Positions 24,597-32,667 are shown, numbered from the stretch's first letter. The stretch is DNA of 33,956 nt from an uncultured Flavonifractor sp. (GCA_910585415.1 CAJUDT010000014.1:1-33956), one strand, 5' to 3'. Numbers and translations: made by a program. The notes: a model not told the origin generated them from the sequence alone.

Positions 24597-25344
24597 ATGC
24601 CGCATCCTTTCTCTCAACGATTCGCAGCGCCCCCATTCCCATCGCGGTTTTTATCCCTATACCGGAATAGGTGCCGAAGCAAAGCAGAAGGTGTACCAGA
24701 TTTACCATCTGCTGCGGGCCGGAAATTTTTAATAGAAGTGTTCCAATAAATGATGGAATTGTGATACCTTCTACGGGAAAGGTGGTATTTCGCAGGTTGT
24801 ACCCAATAACAGAAGTAAACCGCTGCAAGTCCCCCAACAGGTTTTCATCTGCAATCTCCGTCGTTGTGTGTGCCGCATTGTATTTTTGAATCAAACTGCC
24901 AAAAATATGTTGGAGCGTCGGGTAGTTTTGATAGTGCCCCTGCACTTTGAAGGCAGTGGGCGTGATAAATTGGAGCTTTACAGTCCTGGGACATTCCGCG
25001 AAAAAGGTTCGTTCCAGCAATTCTTCCTGTGTCAGTGTTTCACGGCCTATATCTGTAATCTTTGCCGACAGGTTCATGTGTTTAAGACGAATACGTTCTC
25101 CCTCGGCAAGGAGGGGTGTGTCAATCATCTGACGCGCCGCAATATCTGTGAGCGTTTGCAATACCCATATGGTGTGATTTTTCTGGCAGTCCAAATATTG
25201 GCTATAAGGCTTTAACTCAGACCGATGCAAAACCTCTCCATATTGTGGGTCAATTCGCTGCATCAGCATTCCTTGAAACAGAGATGCACTCCGATAGGAC
25301 AATGGCCTCTCCGGCTGCAAATGATATTTTATACGTATCAGCAT
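24550..25344 (-). CDS. cas6: Cas6 pre-crRNA endoribonuclease
   Basis: This 264-aa RAMP endonuclease has an N-terminal ferredoxin-like strand (LIRIKYHLQPERPLSYRSAS), a VLHRSELKPYSQYL segment with a candidate catalytic His (about 40), TVKLQFITPTAF (about 120) and the C-terminal G-loop FGTYSGIGIKTAMGMGAL (about 228-245). It cuts repeats 3' of the hairpin to leave an eight-base tag. A roughly 20-residue tail beyond the G-loop overlaps cas10 and may be non-essential. It begins only 11 bases after the LRR-DUF4132 stop, with AAGGA in that junction, which indicates co-transcription. Confidence 0.9.
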   Translation of the reverse strand: MLIRIKYHLQPERPLSYRSASLFQGMLMQRIDPQYGEVLHRSELKPYSQYLDCQKNHTIWVLQTLTDIAARQMIDTPLLAEGERIRLKHMNLSAKITDIGRETLTQEELLERTFFAECPRTVKLQFITPTAFKVQGHYQNYPTLQHIFGSLIQKYNAAHTTTEIADENLLGDLQRFTSVIGYNLRNTTFPVEGITIPSFIGTLLLKISGPQQMVNLVHLLLCFGTYSGIGIKTAMGMGALRIVERKDAAYGRNAVPDRDGWPAS

Positions 25345-25355
25345 ATGTCGAATCC

Positions 25356-28241
25356 TTACAAATCGTCCAAGGTAAACTCCGCCAGGGGGTCGAAGTCGGG
25401 GAAGTGCTCGTTCTTATAGTTCAGCAGCTCGGCGGTGACGTTGGTCTTGCCGTTGTCGATAGCCAGGTTCAGGTACTCCATCACCTGGGCCAGGGTGGCG
25501 CTGTCCAGATGGGCCACGATGGCGGCGTCGTCCTTCATAATCCACCCGATAATGGTCCACTGGTCCAGCAGAGCCACGATGTGGTTCACCTGACGGGTGT
25601 ATTGTTTGAATGTGAACCCGCCCATTTTGACAAGGCCATTCAGGTCAAGATTGTGGCGCAGATTAAGACCGCTGCAATCCAATTCCAAGTCACAGCCGGC
25701 AAAAGAGATTTGCAATATGCTGAGAGAATAATCGTAGCTGAATGAGATTCCGTGCTTCTCCTTGCCTTTGAACTGGTAGAGGGGAAGCTCAATATCCTGG
25801 TACATAGTAGGCCGGATGGCGCTCTCGCGGACCACCGGCTCCCAGACCTGGGCGAAGGGCTGCTTGATGCCGTGGTTGTTAAAGTACTTCTGCCATGCCA
25901 GCACGTCCCCCGGCTCCATCTCCATGGGGTGGGCCACCTGGATTGGCTTGTTGCCCACGGTATAGGACTGCTCCCCGCTGTCGATGGCCGCCCCGTCCCG
26001 GAGGGTAAAGGTCTGGCCGTCCTGGCTCCAGACCAGCAGGCTGGCCACCTGCCGCAGGACCGGGTTTTCTCCCAAGTAGGACGCCCGCCATTTCTTGGCC
26101 GGATATTCGGCGCCGCTCAGAAAGTCCTGGAACAGCCGGTCGCACCGGGCCTTGACCACCTTCTTGACGTTCTTCTTTATTTCCGCGAAATCGGCTTTGG
26201 CGGCCTCGTACTTTTTCGGGTCGGCCCCCTTTTTGGGGATGGACTTCACTGCCTTCCCGGCATTTTCGTCAAAAATGCGCAGGGCCAAGTCCAGCGCCAG
26301 GGTAACGGTGATGGTATTGCCCCCCAGGTCGTAAACCTTCTCTCCCTTCTCGTCCAGGCCGAAATCGGCAAGCACCGTATCCCGGAGTGTGTCCGCCTTG
26401 GTGCCCCGGAGCTTGGCGTACTCGTCCAAAGCCGTGCCTCTCGAGGTCTCGACCTTGTCCAGATACAGCATAGCCTCCCGGGTGTCACTGAGCAGCATCG
26501 CGCCCCGCGCCGTGATAATGTTGTTCCGGCCCGTTACGCCGTACCTGTACCAGTCGGCCCAGTCCTGCATCTGGCTGTTCAGGGAGACGATGCGTTTCCC
26601 ATCGGCGTAGCGGCAGTAGGGGATGTACCAGGAAACGTGGTACTTGAGCAGTTGGTCCAGCAGGCCCAGCAGGGACTCCCGGTCCAGCAGCTCTGCCGCC
26701 TGGTCCGCTTCCTTTACAAGGTTCACCTGGATGTAATCTTTTTTATAGGTGCTGATGTGGGCAGGGCGTTGGTACTGCTCTGCGTAGGGCATCACCGCCG
26801 CCAGTACCGCCAGCTTTGGGGCTTTTTGGCCGGAACCGTCCGCCAGCAGAACCTCGCCCAACCGCGCCAGAACGCCCTTATGCTCCTTGTAGTGCTTCAG
26901 GAGCTGTTCCTCCTGGAAGGCGTCCTCCAGGAAGGCAAAGGGGCCGTCGGGTTCGGCGGCTTTTTTCTGTTTGGTGGAAACCAGCGGCTTGAGGATGTCC
27001 GCCGCCTTCTGGAAGCTCTTTTTCGCCGCCGCCATCTTATACAGTGCCTGGACGTGCTCGGGCGAAATTTCTTTCATATGCTCCACCACAAAATTTGCCG
27101 CCTGGACGTAGACACTGCCCTTCTTGCAGTCTGCCAGCAGCTCCAGCATGGCGGACAGGCACTCGTCCGCGGGAACCTTCTCCATGCGGCTTTTGCACAG
27201 CTCCTGAAAGTTTTTGGCCGTCTGGAAGAGATACAGCCCCGCCCAGTCCTTGGGGGTCATCTGTTTCCGCCAGGCCCCGTCGATCATCGTTACAAAGTCC
27301 GCGTTCAGCTTGTCCGCCGTCAGGAACAGCCCTTCCGGCATGGTTTTATAGAGCTTCTCGTCCGGGTAACTGACCTCGATCTTGCGGATGCTGCGGGGAA
27401 GGGCTACTCTGGTCAGTTTCTTGCAGACAGAGAAGGCCCCACACCCGATTTCCGTGACGCCCTCCGGGATGGTCACGTTGGTCAGGTTGTTGCAGCCCTG
27501 GAAGGCCCAGTCCTCAATTCTCGTAACGCCCTCCGGAATTGTCACATCCCCTTCCTTGCCCTCGGGGCAGCAGATCAATACGTCCCCCTTAAATAGGATT
27601 CCATCGACCGTGCGATACACAGAATTTCCTTTGCTGACCAGCAGTTCCGTCAGTTTCTTGCAACCCTTGAAGGCATTGTAGCCAATCTCGGTAACGCCTG
27701 CCGGGATGGTCACACTGGTCAGTTTCTTGCAGCCCTCGAAGGCCTCATCCCCGATTTCCGTGACATCCTCTGGAATCGTCATATTCCCTTCTTTGCCCCC
27801 AGGACAGCAGATCAATACATCCCCCTTAAACAGGATTCCATCTATATCGCGATATACAGAATTTCCTTCGTCAACCAGAATTTCCATCAGTTTCTCGCAA
27901 CCCTTGAAGGCATCGCAGCCAATCTCGGTAACGCCTGCCGGGATGGTCACGCTGGTCAGACTCGCGCAGCCCAAGAATACCCCATCCCAGATTTCTGTGA
28001 CGCTTTCCGAAATGGTCACACTGGTCAGTCCCTTGCAGCCCACGAAGGCCTCGTCCTCGATTCTCGTGACGCCCGCCGGGATAGTCACGCTAGTCAGGCT
28101 CTTGCAGCCACAGAAGGCATCTTTGCCAATCTTGGTGACGCTTTCTGGAATGGTCACATCCCCGCCGGGCCCTTTGTATTCCTGCAAAACGCCGTTGTAC
28201 CAAAATCCGCTCCCAATGACAAAATCCTGATTTCCGCTCAT
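25356..28241 (-). CDS. LRR-DUF4132 fusion protein (conflict-system component)
   Basis: This 961-aa cytoplasmic protein has an N-terminal BspA-type LRR array (about 20-290; units such as TIPAGVTRIEDEAFVGCKGLTSV) and a helical middle (about 300-560). Its C-terminal region matches DUF4132 (about 630-830): WRASYLGENPVLRQVASLLVW, QVAHPMEMEPGDVLAWQKYF and IKQPFAQVWEPV. It ends with a short tail DPLAEFTLDDL. DUF4132 proteins such as E. coli YehI/MolR sit with MoxR ATPases and vWA proteins; both occur divergently here. The LRR domain takes the place of the usual WGR domain and may be the recognition module. AAGGAG precedes the start. The gene leads directly into cas6. Two LRR units are an in-phase 237-bp duplication. 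Confidence 0.8.
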   Translation of the reverse strand: MSGNQDFVIGSGFWYNGVLQEYKGPGGDVTIPESVTKIGKDAFCGCKSLTSVTIPAGVTRIEDEAFVGCKGLTSVTISESVTEIWDGVFLGCASLTSVTIPAGVTEIGCDAFKGCEKLMEILVDEGNSVYRDIDGILFKGDVLICCPGGKEGNMTIPEDVTEIGDEAFEGCKKLTSVTIPAGVTEIGYNAFKGCKKLTELLVSKGNSVYRTVDGILFKGDVLICCPEGKEGDVTIPEGVTRIEDWAFQGCNNLTNVTIPEGVTEIGCGAFSVCKKLTRVALPRSIRKIEVSYPDEKLYKTMPEGLFLTADKLNADFVTMIDGAWRKQMTPKDWAGLYLFQTAKNFQELCKSRMEKVPADECLSAMLELLADCKKGSVYVQAANFVVEHMKEISPEHVQALYKMAAAKKSFQKAADILKPLVSTKQKKAAEPDGPFAFLEDAFQEEQLLKHYKEHKGVLARLGEVLLADGSGQKAPKLAVLAAVMPYAEQYQRPAHISTYKKDYIQVNLVKEADQAAELLDRESLLGLLDQLLKYHVSWYIPYCRYADGKRIVSLNSQMQDWADWYRYGVTGRNNIITARGAMLLSDTREAMLYLDKVETSRGTALDEYAKLRGTKADTLRDTVLADFGLDEKGEKVYDLGGNTITVTLALDLALRIFDENAGKAVKSIPKKGADPKKYEAAKADFAEIKKNVKKVVKARCDRLFQDFLSGAEYPAKKWRASYLGENPVLRQVASLLVWSQDGQTFTLRDGAAIDSGEQSYTVGNKPIQVAHPMEMEPGDVLAWQKYFNNHGIKQPFAQVWEPVVRESAIRPTMYQDIELPLYQFKGKEKHGISFSYDYSLSILQISFAGCDLELDCSGLNLRHNLDLNGLVKMGGFTFKQYTRQVNHIVALLDQWTIIGWIMKDDAAIVAHLDSATLAQVMEYLNLAIDNGKTNVTAELLNYKNEHFPDFDPLAEFTLDDL
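27541..27950 (-). repeat. Intragenic 237-bp tandem duplication in the LRR array
   Basis: The segment around 27571 (CAGATCAATAC...) recurs at 27808, shifted by 237 bases, with high but imperfect identity through about 150 bases. Each copy encodes the unusual insert NSVYR.IDGILFKGDVLICCP between canonical LRR units. The period equals 79 codons, so the frame is kept. Confidence 0.75.
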
Positions 28242-28303
28242 ACCGCAGTCTCCTTTATAGGTTGTATTTAGCCGGGAAACGCCATCCCGAAAGAATTTCT
28301 TCC

Positions 28304-28309
28304 ATCATA
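28304..28309 (-). promoter_or_regulatory. Extended -10 of the LRR-DUF4132/csm operon
   Basis: On the reverse strand TGGTATGAT provides an extended -10 element (TATGAT with upstream TG). No good -35 is seen. It lies 62 bases before the start codon and is the only plausible promoter I see upstream of the whole reverse-strand defence block. Confidence 0.5.
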
Positions 28310-28332
28310 CCACATCCGAAACGCAAAAACCA

Positions 28333-28347
28333 TATGCTGGCAGCATA
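28333..28347. promoter_or_regulatory. Palindromic operator candidate in the divergent promoter region
   Basis: TATGCTG-G-CAGCATA is a perfect 7-bp inverted repeat around one base. It abuts the -35 of the forward promoter (28349) and lies about 25 bases upstream of the reverse -10, so a bound regulator could control both operons. No regulator gene is linked. Confidence 0.5.
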
Positions 28348-28348
28348 G

Positions 28349-28377
28349 TTGCACAATTTTTTGTAAGGTGGTACACT
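28349..28377 (+). promoter_or_regulatory. Promoter of the vWA/LRR/MoxR operon
   Basis: TTGCAC (28349-28354) and TACACT (28372-28377) are exactly 17 bases apart, about 38 bases upstream of the vWA gene start. Confidence 0.7.
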
Positions 28378-28414
28378 ATATTTGGAATTTATTCACAACA
28401 GGAGGGGAAGCGCT

Positions 28415-29743
28415 ATGACCCAAGCGGAAACGTTAGCCCGTGAAATACTTTTGCTGTCCCGGAACACCCTTTTGGTCAATCTGCGGTTTCTGGACGCCGC
28501 CCTGAGCCAATTCGCCCTCACCCCCGCATCCCTGCCCTTCGCCACCGACGGCCAGAAACTATATTACTCCCCCCGGCACGTCCTGCTTCGGTACAAGGAG
28601 GAAAAGGAGCAGTCTGTCCGGGATTATCTGCATCTTGTGATGCACTGCGTTTTCCGGCATATGTACATCCACACCCTGGTGGACCAGGCGCTGTGGGACC
28701 TGTCCTGCGACATCGCGGTGGAGGAGGTCATCAACGGCCTGCTGCTCCCCAGCACCGCCGCCAAGCGCCAGGAACAGCAGCAGACGGAGCTGGACCGGCT
28801 CTACCAGACGGTCAAACCCCTCACCGCCGAAAAGCTCTACCGCCACTTCCAGGACCACCCGCCCCGGGACCCGGAGAACCTGCGGAGGCTGTTTTTGGGG
28901 GACGACCACACCCCCTGGTATCTGCCCCCAAAGGCCACAGCTTCTGTTGGCGGAAACAGCGGGAAAGACAAAAACGCCCCTCCCGGCGCGGGAACTAGTG
29001 GTCTCTCCGCCGCCATGGAGCAGGCCTGGAAGGACATCTCCGCCCGGATGCAGATGGATCTGGAAACCTTCTCCAAGCAACAGGGCGACCGGGCCGGGGC
29101 GCTGACCCAGAACCTGCAGGCCGTCAACCGGGAGACGTACGACTACACCGCCTTTTTGAAAAAATTTGCCGTCCGTGGGGAGGTCATGCGGCTGGACCCG
29201 GACGAGTTCGACTATGTCTACTACACCTACGGCCTGAAGCTCTACCAAAATATGCCCCTCATCGAACCGCTGGAATACCGGGAGGTCAAGCGCATCCGGG
29301 AATTTGTGATTGCCATCGACACCTCCGGCTCCACCTCTGGGGAGCTGGTACAGAAATTTGTCCAGAAGACCTATAATGTGTTAAAATCAACCGAGAGCTT
29401 TTTCAGCAAAATCAATCTCCACATCCTCCAGTGCGACGCGGACATTCAGGAGGATGTGAAGATCACCAGCCAGGAGGAATTTGACGCATACCTGAAAACC
29501 ATGACCATCAAGGGTCTGGGGGGCACCGACTTCCGGCCTGTGTTCGCCTATGTGGACGAGCTGCGGCGGGGGAAGGAGTTCCAGAATCTGAAGGGCCTGA
29601 TCTACTTCACCGACGGGTACGGCGACTTCCCGGAGAAAAAGCCGGACTACGACGCCGCCTTCGTCTTTGTGGAGGACGAGTACAACAACCCCGATGTGCC
29701 CCCCTGGGCCATCAAGCTGGTGTTGCAGAAGGATGAAATTTGA
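28415..29743 (+). CDS. vWA protein with metallopeptidase-like N-terminus (DUF2201 type)
   Basis: This 442-aa protein has an N-terminal region (about 20-150) that resembles the putative metallopeptidase domain of DUF2201 proteins. It contains H73-LVM-H77 and His82, then LWDLSCDIAVEEVINGLLLP. The usual Glu of HExxH is Leu, so activity is doubtful. A C-terminal vWA domain (about 297-442) has the MIDAS DTSGS (Asp302, Ser304, Ser306), the GLGGTDFRP threonine and YFTDG. Such proteins pair with MoxR AAA+ ATPases, which remodel or load their partners. The start at 28415 has GGAGGGG upstream; an in-frame ATG at 28382 lacks one. Confidence 0.85.
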   Translation: MTQAETLAREILLLSRNTLLVNLRFLDAALSQFALTPASLPFATDGQKLYYSPRHVLLRYKEEKEQSVRDYLHLVMHCVFRHMYIHTLVDQALWDLSCDIAVEEVINGLLLPSTAAKRQEQQQTELDRLYQTVKPLTAEKLYRHFQDHPPRDPENLRRLFLGDDHTPWYLPPKATASVGGNSGKDKNAPPGAGTSGLSAAMEQAWKDISARMQMDLETFSKQQGDRAGALTQNLQAVNRETYDYTAFLKKFAVRGEVMRLDPDEFDYVYYTYGLKLYQNMPLIEPLEYREVKRIREFVIAIDTSGSTSGELVQKFVQKTYNVLKSTESFFSKINLHILQCDADIQEDVKITSQEEFDAYLKTMTIKGLGGTDFRPVFAYVDELRRGKEFQNLKGLIYFTDGYGDFPEKKPDYDAAFVFVEDEYNNPDVPPWAIKLVLQKDEI

Positions 29744-29782
29744 CTTTTTCAAATTCAAATATTTTTCAGGAGGAATTTTACC

Positions 29783-30364
29783 ATGGAAAACATTCAGGAT
29801 TTTTTTATCACGAAGGGCGTTTTGGACACGTACATCGGCCCCGGCGGGGATGTGGTAATCCCGGCGGGCGTCACGAAAATCGGGAGCAGGGCCTTCTCTG
29901 ACCGTGCCAGCCTGACCAGCGTCACCATCCCGGCGGGCGTCACGGTAATCAGGGAGAGTACCTTCTCAGGCTGCGCGAACCTGACCAGCGTCACCATTCC
30001 AGGGAGCGTCAAAGAGATTGATAAGTATGTCTTTCAGGGCTGCCGCCCTGTCTTGATCACTCCGCATATTCCCATCTCCAGCATCGCTAAGGAGGACAAG
30101 CCCGGGGCGTGCGTAGGTTTTGCCAAGGCGTATCTGGACGGCCGGGAGATAGATGAGGCGATCAAAGCGGGTTATCTCAAGTACATCAAGGGCCAAAGGA
30201 AGCGGCTTTATCCTTTGGCGATCCAGCACGAGGAGCTTTTGCAGCTCATGTTTACGGAGAAGATGATTGTCCGCAAGGACATCGACCCGCTTCTGGAGGA
30301 GTGCGACAAGCAGAGCAATACTTCGGCCAAGGCGGCGGTACTGGACTACGCGGGCAGGAATTGA
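29783..30364 (+). CDS. Small LRR protein, probably frameshifted at its C-terminus
   Basis: This 193-aa protein begins MENIQDFFITKGVLDTYIGPGG, close to the LRR-DUF4132 N-terminus, and has about three BspA-type LRR units (22-85). A helical region follows (about 100-193) with YLKYIKGQRKRLYPLAI and EELLQLMFTEKMI. The frame stops at 30362. The -1 frame from 30355 to the TAA at 30406 encodes QELKPVDPAKEFKLKGL, which lines up with the tail PDFDPLAEFTLDDL of the LRR-DUF4132 protein. One missing base near 30353 therefore explains the early stop. AGGAGG lies nine bases upstream of the start. It lies between vWA and MoxR genes and may be an interchangeable recognition partner. Confidence 0.7.
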   Translation: MENIQDFFITKGVLDTYIGPGGDVVIPAGVTKIGSRAFSDRASLTSVTIPAGVTVIRESTFSGCANLTSVTIPGSVKEIDKYVFQGCRPVLITPHIPISSIAKEDKPGACVGFAKAYLDGREIDEAIKAGYLKYIKGQRKRLYPLAIQHEELLQLMFTEKMIVRKDIDPLLEECDKQSNTSAKAAVLDYAGRN

Positions 30365-30417
30365 AGCCCGTGGACCCGGCGAAGGAATTTAAGCTGAAGG
30401 GGCTGTAAAACAAACAT

Positions 30418-30445
30418 CCGCCCGCCGGGCGGCTCCGGCGGGCGG
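30418..30445. terminator. GC-rich hairpin between converging genes
   Basis: CCGCCCGCCGG pairs perfectly with CCGGCGGGCGG (loop GCGGCT). No T-tract follows, so it is a weak terminator candidate for the LRR gene and for the converging toxin gene. Confidence 0.45.
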
Positions 30446-30463
30446 GGATCATGCAAATTTACT

Positions 30464-30766
30464 TCAAAGCAGTGCGCGGTAATCTCTGCGGCCGTATAGG
30501 ATGCGCCGTATCTGCACCGTGCCTCCAGATACGACATAAAAAATCAGATAGTTTTCCACAATCAGATACCGGTAGCCTTTTGCCGCCAAAGCCAGGTCCC
30601 GGGGTCTCGGACACCGCTCCGGCATGGTTGACAGGCTGGCAATTTCCTGCGTCAGCTTGTCGTAATACCGCAGGGCGGCACTGGGCGAGAGGGTATTGAG
30701 ATAGTCCACGATATCTCGCAGGTCCCGCTGGGCGGAGGGATAGATTTTGACCTTATACCGCTCCAT
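30464..30766 (-). CDS. RelE/ParE family toxin
   Basis: This 100-aa protein of the ParE/RelE fold shows YKVKIYPSAQRDLRDIVDYL at the N-terminus, a central MPERCPRPRD loop and the C-terminal strands YRYLIVENYLIFYVV and VQIRRILYGRRDY. ParE-type members poison gyrase and RelE-type members cut mRNA on the ribosome; the long alpha-helical N-terminus and the LYGRRDY end lean to ParE. Its start overlaps the antitoxin end by 14 bases. Confidence 0.88.
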   Translation of the reverse strand: MERYKVKIYPSAQRDLRDIVDYLNTLSPSAALRYYDKLTQEIASLSTMPERCPRPRDLALAAKGYRYLIVENYLIFYVVSGGTVQIRRILYGRRDYRALL

Positions 30767-31025
30767 GCACAGACTCCCTCAACTGGCGGGCGAAGGTCAG
30801 AAAGTCTTCTCCCTCCGCGCCGGAGGCAATCTCCTGTTCCGCCACGGCCAGCTTTCCGTACAGGTCGATCAGGGCCTGCTGGCGTTCGTAAGCCTCCATG
30901 CTGACCACCACCATGTCCCCCGCCCCGTTGCGGGTGATATAGACCGGCTCCCCGGTCTGACGGCAGAAGTCGGAAATTTCATTGGCACTGCTCCGCAAAT
31001 CGGAGATCGGGCGAATGTTTGGCAT
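30753..31025 (-). CDS. Phd/YefM family antitoxin
   Basis: This 90-aa antitoxin has the Phd/YefM DNA-binding fold: IRPISDLRSSANEISDFC, PVYITRNGAGDMVVVSMEAYE. A disordered-to-helical C-terminus (about 55-90) wraps the toxin. AAGGAGG precedes the start. It presumably represses its own promoter together with the toxin. Confidence 0.88.
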   Translation of the reverse strand: MPNIRPISDLRSSANEISDFCRQTGEPVYITRNGAGDMVVVSMEAYERQQALIDLYGKLAVAEQEIASGAEGEDFLTFARQLRESVHGAV

Positions 31026-31045
31026 AATACCACCTCCTTACAAGT

Positions 31046-31074
31046 AGGATATCAGAATTTCACGCAAAATACAA
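31046..31074 (-). promoter_or_regulatory. Promoter of the toxin-antitoxin operon
   Basis: On the reverse strand TTGTAT (31069-31074) and TATCCT (31046-31051) are 17 bases apart, just upstream of the antitoxin ribosome site. It overlaps the leader of the forward MoxR gene. Confidence 0.6.
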
Positions 31075-31102
31075 TCAGAATATTGAAAAGAAGGAAGCCG
31101 CT

Positions 31103-32641
31103 ATGAACATCAGACAAGCCAAGACCCAGATCCAGAACGCCATGACGGCGTATTTCACCAAGGACCCTTTCGGCAATTACGTCATTCCCATCGAGCAGCA
31201 GCGGCCCGTGTTCCTGATGGGCCCTCCGGGCATCGGCAAGACGGCCATCATGGAGCAGATCGCGACGGAGCTGGGGGTGGGGCTGGTGAGCTACTCCATG
31301 ACCCACCATACCCGCCAGAGCGCGCTGGGCCTGCCCTTCATCGTCCGCAAAACTTACGGCGGCAAGGAGTACGACGTGTCCGAGTACACCATGAGCGAGA
31401 TCATTGCCTCGGTCTACGACCTGATGGAGGACGCCGGGGTCAAGGAGGGCATTTTGTTCCTGGACGAGATCAACTGCGTGTCCGAGACCCTGGCCCCCTC
31501 CATGCTCCAATTTTTGCAGTACAAGATTTTCGGCCGCCACAAGGTCCCCGACGGCTGGATTGTGGTGACGGCGGGCAACCCGCCGGAGTATAACAACTCC
31601 GTCCGAGAGTTCGATATCGTCACCTGGGACCGGCTCAAGCGGGTGGACGTGGAGCCCGACTTCGACGCCTGGAAGGAATACGCCTACAGCCGGTCCACCC
31701 ACCCCGCCGTGATGACCTACCTGGAGATCAAAAAGGCGGACTTCTACCAGGTGGAGACCACCGTGGACGGCAAGCGGTTCGTCACCGCCCGGGGCTGGTC
31801 GGATTTGTCGGACATGATGCGGCTGTATGAGCAGCACAAGCTGAAAATTGACGAGAATCTGGTGGGCCAGTATCTGCAAAACCGGAAAATCGCCAAGGAT
31901 TTCGCAGTCTACTACGACCTGTTCAACAAGTACCGCTCTGACTACCAGGTGGATAAAATCCTGGCGGGCAAGGCGGACGAGTCCATCCAGGACCGGGCCA
32001 GGAACGCGAAATTCGACGAGCGGCTCAGTCTGCTGGGGCTGCTGCTGGACGGCGTGACGGAGCATCTGCGGGCCGTGTGTTCCGTGGAGTCGGCCCAGAC
32101 CCTGCTGATGAACGCGCTACGGGCCCTGCGCCAGGAGCTGAACCAGCCAGGGGCGGATGCGTCCGGGCTGCTGGACAAACAGATCCAGCAGCAGCGGAAG
32201 GAGCTGGCCGCCGGACGGCGGGCGTCCTCCATGAGCCGGGAGGACCAGGCGGCGCGGGAGCGCCTGTGCGCCATCCTGGAGGATCAGCGCGCCTTGGTGA
32301 TGCAGGAGCGTCCGGCGGACGGGAAAGCCGCCTTTGCCATGCTGAAAGGGGACTTCGACCGTCGGGTGAAGGAGATGCGAAAGTCCGCCGCCGAGGCCGG
32401 GAAGAAGCTGTCAAACCTGTTCCGCTTCTGCGGCGAGGTCTTCCCCGACGGGCAGGAGCTGCTGATTTTGGTGACGGAACTGACCCTCAACCCCCACTGC
32501 GCCCGGTTCATTGGGCGGTACGGGTGCAAAGAATACTACGAGCGGAATAAGGAGCTGCTGTTCTACGAGCGGCAGCAGGAGATTATCCGGAAGATGGAAG
32601 AACTTGACTGGAATCTGGACGAGGTTCAGAATGAAGATTAG
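31103..32641 (+). CDS. MoxR-like AAA+ ATPase
   Basis: This 512-aa ATPase has Walker A GPPGIGKT (40-47), Walker B ILFLDEIN (about 117-124), sensor 1 VVTAGNPPEYN (about 155) and an R-finger region DRLKRVDV. The C-terminal half is helical (about 280-500) and rich in charged residues. MoxR-type ATPases act with vWA proteins as chaperone-like machines. Here the vWA partner is upstream in the same direction, separated by the small LRR gene and the antisense toxin-antitoxin pair. A GAAGGA site precedes the start. No convincing own promoter is seen, so read-through from 28349 is possible. Confidence 0.87.
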   Translation: MNIRQAKTQIQNAMTAYFTKDPFGNYVIPIEQQRPVFLMGPPGIGKTAIMEQIATELGVGLVSYSMTHHTRQSALGLPFIVRKTYGGKEYDVSEYTMSEIIASVYDLMEDAGVKEGILFLDEINCVSETLAPSMLQFLQYKIFGRHKVPDGWIVVTAGNPPEYNNSVREFDIVTWDRLKRVDVEPDFDAWKEYAYSRSTHPAVMTYLEIKKADFYQVETTVDGKRFVTARGWSDLSDMMRLYEQHKLKIDENLVGQYLQNRKIAKDFAVYYDLFNKYRSDYQVDKILAGKADESIQDRARNAKFDERLSLLGLLLDGVTEHLRAVCSVESAQTLLMNALRALRQELNQPGADASGLLDKQIQQQRKELAAGRRASSMSREDQAARERLCAILEDQRALVMQERPADGKAAFAMLKGDFDRRVKEMRKSAAEAGKKLSNLFRFCGEVFPDGQELLILVTELTLNPHCARFIGRYGCKEYYERNKELLFYERQQEIIRKMEELDWNLDEVQNED

Positions 32642-32667
32642 AAATCATTTGCGGGAGGAATCTTACC

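Noticed and set aside
25752..27596. A 614-codon forward open frame opposite the LRR-DUF4132 gene
   Set aside because: Antisense shadow; no recognisable domain, while the reverse frame shows LRR and DUF4132.
28625..28665. Active zinc metallopeptidase in the vWA protein
   Set aside because: The HxxxH pair is present but the catalytic Glu of HExxH is Leu, so I do not claim protease activity.
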